In this document: in pieces, positions 45,645-53,507 of the stretch
Numbering within the stretch: position 1 is the first letter of the stretch
Layout of the letters: every line of letters begins with the position of its first letter
Origin: Pseudodesulfovibrio hydrargyri
GTDB lineage: Bacteria; Desulfobacterota; Desulfovibrionia; Desulfovibrionales; Desulfovibrionaceae
Direction: 5' to 3'
Length of the DNA: 64,000 nucleotides
Assembly (NCBI RefSeq): GCF_001874525.1
Contig: NZ_LKAQ01000001.1
Span: 1 to 64,000 of the forward strand
Made by a program: the position numbers and the translations under genes
Notes under the pieces: generated by a model
The model's database searches: none
The model's input: the letters and a program-made list of their open reading frames with translations, nothing else
Told to the model about the DNA's origin: nothing

Positions 45645-46505
45645 ATGCGACGACTCACATATTGCCTGTTTCTGGCAACGTTGATCCTTGTGTGCGGCGA
45701 TGCCCGGGCGCAGGGTTCTGTTTTGACCATCCTTTACTCGGCAAATACGTATGGCGCGGTGCGGCCATGCCCTACCTGAGGCGGCAAGACCCTCGGAGGG
45801 GTGGCCCGTCGGGCCACGTATTTTATGGACGTTCAACAAAACGACGCCCCCAGGCTGCTGGTTTCCGGCGGCTGGGAATTTTTCCGGCCCAACGGCAATC
45901 CGGGACTGACCAGAACCATGGTCGCCCTGAGCAAGGCGTTCAACGAAATGCACTACGACGTGGGGCTGCTCACTGCCCGGGAGGCCGAGAAGCTTGCCGG
46001 GGACGACGTGCCCCGCTGGCCGTGGCAGAAGACGGCCGAGGAAGAGCCGTTCACCGTGCGGGAGGTGGCCGGTGGCCGCAAGGTCGGCTTCCTGCGCTAC
46101 CCGTCCCTGCCCGCGGACGCCGATGGGCCGTCCAAGGCCCTGATCGCCAAGCTCTCCAAGGAGATCAAGGCGTACCGGGGCAAGGTGGACCTGCTCATCG
46201 GTCTGTGTGACTGGGGCTGGGTGGCCGAGAGCGACTACCTCAAGTCGAACCCGGCCCAGGTCCCGGACATGCTTTTGGGTAGCGGAGGCGGATCCGGCAT
46301 CAACGGGCGCATCCAGGCCGACGGCCGCTGCCTCTGGGTCAGGCCTTACGACAAGGGCCGCAGCCTGGCCCAGGTAAACGTCCTGCAATGGCCCAAAAGA
46401 GAAAATTCATTTGCCTGGGAAGAAGCGAAGAATTATACATCGGCTTCCATAGGTATGAACGACACGATTGTGGACAATCCGGAAATCGATGCTTTTTTTC
46501 AATAA
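45645..46505 (+). CDS. secreted UshA-like protein with in-frame UGA, probable selenoprotein
   Basis: Read through TGA at 45777-45779, this frame gives a 286-aa protein. Residues 1-22 are a signal peptide (RRLTYCLFLATLILVCGDARAQ). The region SVLTILYSANTYGAVRPCPT-Sec-GGKTLGGVARRATYF resembles the N-terminus of UshA-like 5'-nucleotidase-fold proteins, where Cys is expected at the Sec position; Cys42 and Sec45 form a CxxU pair. Codon use is the same on both sides of the TGA. The metal ligands of active phosphoesterases are not seen. Without read-through, neither part has a plausible start or function. Follows HU/IHF by 1 nt. Confidence 0.8.
45780..45806 (+). promoter_or_regulatory. candidate bacterial SECIS hairpin
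   Basis: Directly after the TGA: GGC 45783-45785 pairs with GCC 45804-45806, ACCCT 45789-45793 pairs with GGGGT 45798-45802 (one G-U), apical loop CGGA at 45794-45797 with two G. Loop position, about 15 nt from the UGA, suits a bacterial SECIS element. Assigned by eye. Confidence 0.5.
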
Positions 46506-46553
46506 AGCGGCAACGTTTTCGGATGGATAAGTATACTTCAGGAGGAGATGACG

Positions 46554-47435
46554 ATGGAATTACGAGGAGCTTTCACCGCTCTCTCGACGCCCTTCAAGGA
46601 TGGCGAGGTCGACGAATCGACCTATCGCGATTTCATTGAATGGCAGATCGAGCAGGGTATTGACGGCCTGGTGCCCTGCGGCACCACCGGCGAAGCGGCG
46701 ACCATGTCCCACGAGGAACAGGGACGGGTCATCAAGATCTGCGTCGAGCAGACCAAAGGCCGCGTGCCGGTCATTGCCGGGGCCGGGTCCAACTCCACCA
46801 AGGAAGCCATCGAGTTGACCAAGATGGCCAAGGACGCCGGGGCCGACGCCACCCTGCAGATCACGCCCTACTACAACAAACCCACGCCCGGCGGCCTGGT
46901 GGCCCACTTCAAGGCCATCGCCCAGGCGGCCCCCCTTCCCATGGTCATATACAACGTGCCCGGGCGGACCGGCCTGAACTGCCTGCCGTCCACGCTGAAG
47001 ATGATCAAGGACGCCGTGCCCGAAGCGATCGCGGTCAAGGAAGCCACCGGCAACCTGTGCCAGGGCGCCGAAGTTGTGGAGCTTTGCGGCCGGGATTTCA
47101 TGCTTCTGTCCGGCGACGATTTCACCGCCCTGCCCTTGCTGGCTGTGGGCGGCGTCGGCGTCATCTCGGTCATTTCCAACATTATGCCCAAGGCCATGAG
47201 CTCCATGTGCCACGCCTTTTTCGCCAAGGACCATGAAAAGGCGCTCGAACTGAGCCTCAAAATGGCCCCGGTCAACCGGGCCATGTTCATGGAAACCAAC
47301 CCCATCCCGGTCAAGTCCTCCCTGGCCATGATGGGCATTTTCAAGGACGCCCAGTTCCGACTGCCCATCGTCCCTCTGCAGGACGAAAACAAACCCAAAC
47401 TGGAAGCCGTGCTGAAAACCGCCGGTCTTTTGTGA
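46554..47435 (+). CDS. dapA: 4-hydroxy-tetrahydrodipicolinate synthase
   Basis: DapA, 293 aa, condenses pyruvate and aspartate semialdehyde in the lysine/diaminopimelate route. GLVPCGTTGEAATMSHEEQ, the catalytic Tyr in VIYNVPGRTGLN and the Schiff-base Lys in AVKEATGNLCQG are all present. ATG 46554 gives better spacing (8 nt) from AGGAGG than the ATG at 46548, which almost touches it. Strong terminators follow. Confidence 0.96.
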   Translation: MELRGAFTALSTPFKDGEVDESTYRDFIEWQIEQGIDGLVPCGTTGEAATMSHEEQGRVIKICVEQTKGRVPVIAGAGSNSTKEAIELTKMAKDAGADATLQITPYYNKPTPGGLVAHFKAIAQAAPLPMVIYNVPGRTGLNCLPSTLKMIKDAVPEAIAVKEATGNLCQGAEVVELCGRDFMLLSGDDFTALPLLAVGGVGVISVISNIMPKAMSSMCHAFFAKDHEKALELSLKMAPVNRAMFMETNPIPVKSSLAMMGIFKDAQFRLPIVPLQDENKPKLEAVLKTAGLL

Positions 47436-47440
47436 TATCC

Positions 47441-47471
47441 AAGGCCTCGGCTCACAGCCGGGGCCTTTTTT
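47441..47471 (+). terminator. dapA terminator
   Basis: GGCCTCGGCT / AGCCGGGGCC stem, 3-nt loop, six T, directly after the dapA stop. Confidence 0.9.
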
Positions 47472-47484
47472 CGTCATCTCCCGG

Positions 47485-47514
47485 AAAAGGGACGGTCCAA
47501 GCCGTCCCTTTTTT
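47485..47514. terminator. second, bidirectional terminator
   Basis: AAAAGGGACGG / CCGTCCCTTTTTT around a 6-nt loop; works on either strand between dapA and the convergent PEP-CTERM gene. Confidence 0.85.
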
Positions 47515-47553
47515 GATGCCGCCACCTTTCTGATTTGGTGTCCAGCCTCCGAC

Positions 47554-47596
47554 AAAAAGAAAGAGGCGCCCTTCTTGATGGGTGCCTCTTTCTTTT
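47554..47596 (-). terminator. terminator of the PEP-CTERM gene
   Basis: Long arms AAAAAGAAAGAGGCGCCC and GGGTGCCTCTTTCTTTT (one G-T position) with an 8-nt loop, just after the PEP-CTERM stop on the minus strand. Third terminator-like hairpin in 150 nt. Confidence 0.85.
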
Positions 47597-47611
47597 GTTC
47601 GGCGAATCGCT

Positions 47612-48328
47612 TTACTTATTGGCGAACTTTTTTCTTCCGACAGACAGCAGACCGGCGAGTCCAACACCGAGCAGGAGGAACGTGGACGGCTCGGGAGTGG
47701 GCGTCGGCGCGTCGACCACGCCGACATTGTCCCATAACACCGTATATTCCTGAGCGAAGGATGTTTTGGTGTTCAAGATGATCTCATCGATCGTCGTGGG
47801 AAGGAAAAGAGAGGAGCTGTATACCAGCGAATTGTTGATGTAGTAGTCGATGGCGCTGCCGGTGATGGCCATTCCCAGTGAATACCAAGCGTCTTCGTCC
47901 GTTAAATCCTGGCCGACCGCGACCCAATGATTCAGATCCCAGACATGAAATCCGTAGCTGTCGGTCAGATTGTGCCAACTGATGATCGGCCAGCCGGTCA
48001 CACCGCCGACGCTCGAGGTTCCCCACAGTCCCGCGCGCATGTCATGCCAAGCGGCGTCGACAAACAGGTCGCCGATGATCATCTTGCCCGTGGCGGGCGT
48101 GCCGATGTCCGTCTTTTCTTTGGTCTGATAGAATTCCTGGCTGGGCACGGGAGGCGCGATACCGATGACGAGACGGCCGTCCGGAGTGGTCTCGAACTGG
48201 TCGGGAGCGGTACGGTCGGGGTACCATGACGAGAGTTCGGAGTCATCATCAAAGGTAAAAACGCTGGCGTTGGCCATGTTGGGAATCAACAGCAGGCAGA
48301 TGGCAAGAGACAACAGAATTTTTTGCAT
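47612..48328 (-). CDS. PEP-CTERM sorting domain protein
   Basis: A 238-aa exported protein. Signal peptide (KILLSLAICLLLIPNMANA) at ATG 48328, a beta-rich lectin/LamG-like body with many Trp (SSWYPDRTAPDQF, AGLWGTSSVGGVTGWPII, DYYINNSLVYSSS), then the C-terminal tag PEPSTFLLLGVGLAGLLSVG and RKK. This tag is cut by exosortase during export with exopolysaccharide. No exosortase is in the window. The gene is isolated, flanked by terminators, with somewhat lower GC than its neighbours. Confidence 0.88.
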   Translation of the reverse strand: MQKILLSLAICLLLIPNMANASVFTFDDDSELSSWYPDRTAPDQFETTPDGRLVIGIAPPVPSQEFYQTKEKTDIGTPATGKMIIGDLFVDAAWHDMRAGLWGTSSVGGVTGWPIISWHNLTDSYGFHVWDLNHWVAVGQDLTDEDAWYSLGMAITGSAIDYYINNSLVYSSSLFLPTTIDEIILNTKTSFAQEYTVLWDNVGVVDAPTPTPEPSTFLLLGVGLAGLLSVGRKKFANK

Positions 48329-48640
48329 AGGGGTCGCCTTTTGGTATAGAGTGACCAGGACCGGAAGACATTTGACAACATATTCACAAAGCAAGGCACA
48401 TGCCAAATAAAACCCCTATGTATTTCAATAAACTGGTTGTTTAAAACTGAAAATATTGTCGGCAGACTTTACACAATCGCCCTGTTGCCGAAAGAAAACC
48501 TTACACTTCTTTATCCCTTGCGCGTGCAATACGAATCAAGACAAACAGGAACACGAACAAGGAGCGACAATTGCTCCAGCCCGCACAAGTTGCACGGCGA
48601 TACGACGTATTTCTCGGTATGGATCAAAAAAGGGCAAAGC
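48329..48640. other. AT-richer intergenic region between PEP-CTERM and ppaC
   Basis: No gene seen. It should contain the promoter of the PEP-CTERM gene on the minus strand, but no box pair was convincing. Open frames here are short and lack codon bias. Confidence 0.4.
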
Positions 48641-48670
48641 AAAGGCCCGCCAGCACAACGCTGGCGGGCC
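48641..48670 (-). terminator. ppaC terminator
   Basis: Perfect 11-bp stem GGCCCGCCAGC / GCTGGCGGGCC with 5-nt loop; TTTGCTTTG follows on the minus strand. Confidence 0.85.
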
Positions 48671-48702
48671 CGACTTTGCGCACTCTATCAGCTTGTTACA
48701 GC

Positions 48703-49623
48703 TTAGCCTTCGAAGGCCTTGATGAAGTTGGGGGCGACCTGCTTCTTGCGGCTCATGACGCCGTCAAGCCAGACGGGCTCGCCCTTGGTGGCGATGCCGA
48801 AGGCCTTCTCGACGACGGAAGGATCGTCGGAGGCGATGAGCATCTCGGAGCCTTCCTTCATGATGTCGGTCAGGAGCAGGAAGACGGAGTGGCGGCCGTC
48901 GGCCTTGACCTTCTCGATCTCGGCCTGCAGGGCGTCCTTGTGGGCGTCAAGCATGGACAGGTCAACCACTTCCAGCTGGCCGATGCCGACCTTGTTGCCG
49001 GACATGTCGAAGTCCTTGTAGTCGCGGAAGACCAGCTCGCTGGCGGGAGCGCCGTCAACGGCGGACTTGACCTTGAACATCTCCATGCCCAGGGCCATGA
49101 CGTCGCTCACGCCGGCGATCTTGGCCAGGGCTTCGACGGCGGCCTTGTCGGCGTCGGTACAGGTGACGGACTTGAACATGACGGTGTCGCTCAGGATGGC
49201 GCACAGCAGGATACCGGCGATGTTGGCCGGGATCTCCACGTTGTAGAAGTCGTACATGGACTTCAACACGGTGGCGGAACAGCCCACGGGCCAGACCCAC
49301 ATTTCCAGCGGACCGGCGGTGGTGATGTCGCCCAGCTTGTGGTGGTCGACGACGGCAAGGAGCTCACCCTTGTCCAGGTTGTCGATGGTCTGGGAAATGT
49401 CGGTGTGGTCGACCAGGATGATCTGCTTGTCGGTGGCGTCGGTGACGATCTCGGGAGCGGCGAAGCCGAACTTCTCGAGCACAAAGGCGGTCTCCGGGGC
49501 GATCTCGCCCTGAGTCACGGCCTTGGCTTCCATACCACGTTTGCTGTACAGATCGGCGGCACCGAGCGCGGAAGCGACGGTGTCGGTATCGGGGTTCTTG
49601 TGTCCAACAACCAAAATAGCCAT
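48703..49623 (-). CDS. ppaC: manganese-dependent inorganic pyrophosphatase
   Basis: Family II PPase, 306 aa. DHH-type metal motifs VVGHKNPDTDTVASAL, IILVDHTD and AVVDHHKLGD, and the C-terminal SRKKQVAPNF substrate-binding motif are present. No CBS insert. In sulfate reducers it pulls ATP sulfurylase forward by removing pyrophosphate. AGGAGG lies 7 nt before ATG; a CRP/FNR-type site is 58-73 nt upstream. Single-gene unit. Confidence 0.96.
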   Translation of the reverse strand: MAILVVGHKNPDTDTVASALGAADLYSKRGMEAKAVTQGEIAPETAFVLEKFGFAAPEIVTDATDKQIILVDHTDISQTIDNLDKGELLAVVDHHKLGDITTAGPLEMWVWPVGCSATVLKSMYDFYNVEIPANIAGILLCAILSDTVMFKSVTCTDADKAAVEALAKIAGVSDVMALGMEMFKVKSAVDGAPASELVFRDYKDFDMSGNKVGIGQLEVVDLSMLDAHKDALQAEIEKVKADGRHSVFLLLTDIMKEGSEMLIASDDPSVVEKAFGIATKGEPVWLDGVMSRKKQVAPNFIKAFEG

Positions 49624-49680
49624 ATCAAGTCCTCCTAATTAAATTATCCCGTATAAGGAAATTGAGCATTGAAAACAGAA

Positions 49681-49696
49681 TGTGACAGATATCACA
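49681..49696. promoter_or_regulatory. perfect CRP/FNR-family binding palindrome upstream of ppaC
   Basis: TGTGA-CAGATA-TCACA, a perfect consensus CRP-type site, flanked by A on both sides. On the minus strand a TTATAC box at 49651-49656 would put the site centre near -45, a class II-like activator position. The regulator may be CRP-like or HcpR, which has a similar motif in Desulfovibrio. Confidence 0.7.
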
Positions 49697-49715
49697 AAGC
49701 ACATCGACTGCCAAG

Positions 49716-49925
49716 CTAAAAGCGCAGTCCGAACGAGAAAAGCGTGAAATGAATAGGGCCCGTCGCCGGAATGCCATAGATCCGCCACAAGCCCCGGATT
49801 GCAACGCTTCCGGCGGGGATGAACAGGTTTGCGCATCACCTGTTGAAGCCAGTCGAACGCAAGCCGGATGGTCCCGACAATGTGAAGATGATCCCAAGCC
49901 CCTGCTCCAGCGACGTTATCGCGTC
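49716..49925 (-). pseudogene. possible remnant of an outer-membrane beta-barrel protein
   Basis: After the PTS IIC stop, one minus-strand frame reads DAITSLEQGLGIIFTLSGPS, then an in-frame TGA at 49836-49838, then CANLFIPAGSVAIRGLWRIY and GIPATGPIHFTLFSFGLRF before TAG. The alternating hydrophobic end with terminal Phe is the C-terminal signature of outer-membrane barrels. No start or upstream barrel is present. It may be chance. Confidence 0.25.
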
Positions 49926-49958
49926 CGGAGACGTCCCGGGAGGTCTGGAGCGGACTCC

Positions 49959-50656
49959 TTACAAGGTTGGCAGGAAGCGGTACAGGGCAAAGAGGATGAC
50001 GCCCGCCGCCAGGATGGCGTAAGCCCGCTTCAGGCGAAGGGCCATGAGGCCGCCGACCGAAGCGGCCACCCAAAGGTGGGCCCAGGTCACGCCCAAGGGC
50101 GGAAACATGCTCGGATACGCGGAGAAGACAAGGTCGAATCCCTGCTTGAGGATGAGCACGGCCACCAGGAAGCTTGCCCAGCTCATGACCAGCCCCCTGG
50201 CCATGGAGCGCAGGATGAGCGTGCCGGGCAGGTGTTTGGAGTCCGGGTTGCGCGCCCAGTTGAGCAGCGCGTTGTAGCTCCCCTGCTCCCGTTCTCGCAG
50301 CCACCCCTCCACCTTGGTGCCGATCCAGGCCAACGGCATGCTGGCAAAGAGCACGAACATGATCCGTGACGGCTGATCCAGGCCGAACCAGGTGGTCAGG
50401 GCCAGGGCCGAAAAGGTGGCCGCCGTGAGCTGGGGCGGAATATACGTCCCGGCCGGGATGAGGTCGAGCCAGAAGAGTTCGAAGAAGATGGCGATGTACA
50501 GGCTGGTGGTGTACTCGCCGGTGGCCGCGCCCCAGAAGAAGCCGACCACCAGGGGGCGCTCAAGCAGGCCGATGCTTAGGGACGAGCGGAACTGGGAAAA
50601 CAGGGCAAAAAAAAAGCGACCATGGCGAACCAGGCGAAGGTGTGCTGAACGACCAT
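49959..50656 (-). CDS. PTS mannose/fructose/sorbose family IIC subunit, frameshifted at a poly-T run
   Basis: Membrane subunit of a mannose-type PTS (SFFELFWLDLIPAG-like region, LERPLVVGFFWGAATGE, PPQLTAATFSALALT). The natural start is ATG 50656, 3 nt after the IIB stop, and gives MVVQHTFAWFAMVAFF. The frame then breaks at a run of nine T (minus strand, 50615-50607); a -1 shift or one added T restores FFFALFSQFRSSLSIG and a protein of about 232 aa. Either a sequencing slip, a broken gene, or transcriptional slippage. Confidence 0.8.
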
Positions 50657-50659
50657 GGC

Positions 50660-51124
50660 CTAGAACCTCACCTGCACGGGATCGTTGGGTACGCACCGGA
50701 AGTCCAGTTCCACGCCCTTGCGGTTCAGGTGGCGCAGACAGGTCTCGTCCTCGTCGGACAGGGCCACGCTCGGGGAGACCTGGCGTTTGCCCGGGCTGTA
50801 GTGGACGTTGCCTATGTTCAGGACATGGAAATCGAACCCGGAATCAAAGGCGCGACGGGCATCGGCACAACTGGAAAAGAGGATGATGGAGTCATGGTCT
50901 CCGGGCGCTGAGAAGAGCCGGGACATGATCGCGGGCACCTCTTCCACGGTGACGAAGGAGCTCTTCACGGCCTGTGGGATGGCCAGGGACATGATTTCCT
51001 GTTGGAGGATGTCGTGGGCCAGCTCGTCGTTGGCCACCACGACGTTCTTGGCTCCGGTGTATGGCAGCCACGTCTCGATGATCTGGCCGTGAATCAAGCG
51101 GTTGTCGATACGAACGAGAGTCAC
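50660..51124 (-). CDS. PTS mannose/fructose/sorbose family IIB subunit
   Basis: A 154-aa cytosolic phosphocarrier. The phospho-acceptor His is in VRIDNRLIHGQIIETWLP. Receives phosphate from the IIA domain and passes it to sugar at IIC. Lies between IIA and IIC genes (10 and 3 nt gaps). No IID gene or sugar-metabolism gene is next to it, so the system may have a regulatory role. Confidence 0.93.
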   Translation of the reverse strand: MTLVRIDNRLIHGQIIETWLPYTGAKNVVVANDELAHDILQQEIMSLAIPQAVKSSFVTVEEVPAIMSRLFSAPGDHDSIILFSSCADARRAFDSGFDFHVLNIGNVHYSPGKRQVSPSVALSDEDETCLRHLNRKGVELDFRCVPNDPVQVRF

Positions 51125-51134
51125 GGCATCATAC

Positions 51135-51572
51135 CTATTTCTTTGCTTTTTTGCGCAGCATCGCCCCGGCCACCTTGATCCCCTGCTGGCCCGCGTTCAT
51201 GACCTTTTCGGCCAGCTCGGGCAGCTTCATGGACCGGGCCTGCAGGGCCGCCACGACCATGGGGAGGTTGACGCCGGTGATGACTTCGAGATTTTCCGAC
51301 TTCATGAGGGACAGGGACATGGTCGTGGGAGAGCCGCCGAACAGGTCGGTCAAGGCCAGGACGCCCTTGCCCTGCTCCACGGAATGGATCGCCTTGCGCA
51401 CGCCTTCCAGGGTCTCGTCAACGCCCTTGTTCACGTCGACGCCCACGGCCAGGCAGTTCTCCTGCGGCCCCATGACCGTTTCGGCGGCCTGAAGCAGGGT
51501 CTCGCCGAAGGTCCCGTGGGTGACCAGCACCACGCCGATCACGCCGTCCTTTTTGTCAGTCTTTGCAACCAT
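51135..51572 (-). CDS. PTS mannose family IIA subunit
   Basis: A 145-aa EIIA-Man domain. VIGVVLVTHGTFGETLLQAA has the phospho-acceptor His, and LALTDLFGGSPTTMSLSLM is the conserved dimer and B-domain contact. Gap to rapZ is only 2 nt. Together with PtsN and RapZ it forms a phospho-relay cluster behind rpoN. Confidence 0.93.
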   Translation of the reverse strand: MVAKTDKKDGVIGVVLVTHGTFGETLLQAAETVMGPQENCLAVGVDVNKGVDETLEGVRKAIHSVEQGKGVLALTDLFGGSPTTMSLSLMKSENLEVITGVNLPMVVAALQARSMKLPELAEKVMNAGQQGIKVAGAMLRKKAKK

Positions 51573-51574
51573 GT

Positions 51575-52456
51575 CTAACCGAGTTCCATGTGTCGATGTT
51601 CGATCGAAACAGTATACCCTTTTTCCTTCAGGGTTGCCAGTACCGACTCGGCCACGGAAACCGACCGGTGGCGGCCGCCGGTGCAGCCCAGGGCCAGGGT
51701 GATCCGATAACGCCCTTCCTCGGCATAAAGCGGCAGGATGTAAAGCAGAAATTCATGGAACCGCTTAATGAACCCCTCGCCCGTGGGGTTGCCCAGGACG
51801 TAGTCGGCGACCGCCTTGTCCTGGCCGGACAGGGGGCGCAGGGACTTGTCGAAATAGGGGTTGGGCAGAAAGCGCAGGTCGAAGACCAGATCGGCCTCGG
51901 ACGGCACGCCGTATTTGAAGCCGAAGGTGATGATGTGCACCCGCATGCCCTTGCTCACGTCCTTGAGGGACGACCACTTGGTCTGGATGACCCGGCGCAG
52001 GTCGTGGATGGAATAATCCGTGGTGTCCAGGACCAGAACGGCTCCGAGGCGCACCGGCTCCAGAAGCTTCTTTTCCATCTCCAGGGCCTGCTCGAGGCCC
52101 AGGTTGCGTGATTCCAGCGGATGCGGGCGGCGGGTGGTGGCGTAGCGGCGGACCAGCTCGGCCATCTTGGCCTCGAGAAACAGGACCTGAGGGGTGATGC
52201 CGAGTTGAGCGAACCCTTCCTGCGCCTTGCTCCAGCCGTCCACGAACTCGAACTGGCGCAGGTCCATGCCGAGCGCCAGACCGCGGTATTTGGTGTCGAA
52301 CGAGAGGATGAGGTCGGCCAGCTTGGCCGACATCTCGGACGGGAGCCCGTCGATGCAGAAGAACCCCAGGTCCTCGAAGACCTTGAGCGCGGTGCTCTTG
52401 CCCGAGCCGGAGAGTCCGGTGACGATCACCACCGGGAAGGGGTTGGTCGAGGTCAC
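51575..52456 (-). CDS. rapZ: RNase adapter protein RapZ
   Basis: RapZ/YvcJ, 293 aa. Walker A VTGLSGSGKSTALKVFEDLG is followed by FFCIDGLP; the C-terminal GCTGGRHRSVSVAE is the conserved end of the family. In enterobacteria it binds the GlmZ/GlmY small RNAs and GlcN6P; in other bacteria it is a nucleotide-binding protein of less clear role. Located in rpoN-hpf-ptsN-rapZ order. Confidence 0.95.
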   Translation of the reverse strand: MTSTNPFPVVIVTGLSGSGKSTALKVFEDLGFFCIDGLPSEMSAKLADLILSFDTKYRGLALGMDLRQFEFVDGWSKAQEGFAQLGITPQVLFLEAKMAELVRRYATTRRPHPLESRNLGLEQALEMEKKLLEPVRLGAVLVLDTTDYSIHDLRRVIQTKWSSLKDVSKGMRVHIITFGFKYGVPSEADLVFDLRFLPNPYFDKSLRPLSGQDKAVADYVLGNPTGEGFIKRFHEFLLYILPLYAEEGRYRITLALGCTGGRHRSVSVAESVLATLKEKGYTVSIEHRHMELG

Positions 52457-52476
52457 AACGGATTCCGTCCCTTCGG

Positions 52477-52926
52477 TTACACGCTTTTGAGCAGGGCCCA
52501 GAGGCCCTCAAGGTCATCGGCCGACAGGAACGCCTTGCGGAATTCCTCGTCCTTGAGCAGGCGGGAGATCTGGGCCAGGACGCGCAGATGCATGCCCGCC
52601 ACCTGTTCCGGGGCGAGCACCAGGAAAAAGATGGTGCACGGGGCGTGGTCCAGCGCTTCGAATTCCACGCCCTTGCGGCTGCGGCCCACGACCACGATGA
52701 CCTTTTCCAGGTCCTCAAGCTTGCCGTGAGGGATGGCGATGCCGTCTCCGATGCCGGTGGAACCGAGCCGTTCACGATCGAGAAGGACACGGACCGCATG
52801 GTCCGTGTCCATCTCTGGATATTGTACGCCCAGGGGGGCGACGAGTTCATTCAATACGTCCGACTTGGTTGCGGACTCGAGTTCGGGAAGGATCAGCTCC
52901 TTCGCCAGGTAATCACTGAGTTTCAT
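52477..52926 (-). CDS. ptsN: PTS IIA-Ntr protein PtsN
   Basis: A 149-aa EIIA-Ntr domain; phospho-acceptor His is in GIGDGIAIPHGKLEDLEKV. It takes part in regulatory (non-transport) PTS signalling affecting nitrogen, potassium or envelope stress. Only 2 nt after hpf. Confidence 0.94.
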   Translation of the reverse strand: MKLSDYLAKELILPELESATKSDVLNELVAPLGVQYPEMDTDHAVRVLLDRERLGSTGIGDGIAIPHGKLEDLEKVIVVVGRSRKGVEFEALDHAPCTIFFLVLAPEQVAGMHLRVLAQISRLLKDEEFRKAFLSADDLEGLWALLKSV

Positions 52927-52928
52927 GC

Positions 52929-53471
52929 TTAGTTTCCGGGGTCGATGAGGCCGTAATCGCCGTTCTTTCTCTTGTATATCACGTTGACGCCGTCGGTCTC
53001 CGCATTGAGGAAGACCAGGAATTCGTTGTCACGGGCATCCAGCTGCATGGCGGCCTCGTCCACGGACATGGGCTTGGGCTCGTATGCGTCGGTGCCGACG
53101 ATGGTGGGCGCTGAACCGGGAGCGATGTCCTCGTAGGACAGGTAGTTCATCTGCACCATCTTATTGGGACGCGCCTGCCTGGGGCGATTCTTCATCTTTT
53201 CGCGCATCTTGCGCAGCTGGGCCTCCAGCTTGTCCAGGACCATGTCGATGGTGGAGTACATGTCCTCCGAATCTTCATAGGCCGAGATATGTATGCGATC
53301 CGAGTTCAGGATCACGTCCGCCTTGTGGCGGAACTTGTCGACCAGCAGGTTGACCTGGAGATCGGCCTCCGCATCGGAAACGTATCTTGCTACCTTTTCA
53401 AAACGCTTTTCCGCATAACCCTTGAGGTGATCGGAAGGCTCGAAGTTCTTGAAAGTGAAGCTGATGTTCAT
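52929..53471 (-). CDS. hpf: ribosome hibernation promoting factor, long form
   Basis: A 180-aa HPF. Residues 1-100 form the RNA-binding S30AE domain (FKNFEPSDHLKGYAEKRFEK), and the C-terminal 55 residues (VDEAAMQLDARDNEFLVFLN) are the dimerisation domain that lets long HPF make 100S ribosomes alone. GGAGGCAGCGT precedes the ATG. It lies 36 nt after rpoN. Confidence 0.94.
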   Translation of the reverse strand: MNISFTFKNFEPSDHLKGYAEKRFEKVARYVSDAEADLQVNLLVDKFRHKADVILNSDRIHISAYEDSEDMYSTIDMVLDKLEAQLRKMREKMKNRPRQARPNKMVQMNYLSYEDIAPGSAPTIVGTDAYEPKPMSVDEAAMQLDARDNEFLVFLNAETDGVNVIYKRKNGDYGLIDPGN

Positions 53472-53507
53472 ACGCTGCCTCCTGGTTGAGAGTGCTTCAA
53501 GCAGCCC

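Noticed and set aside
49639..50304. Alternative minus-strand frame (221 codons) overlapping PTS IIC
   Set aside because: Arg/His/Pro-rich, out of frame with the membrane segments of IIC, no recognisable motif.
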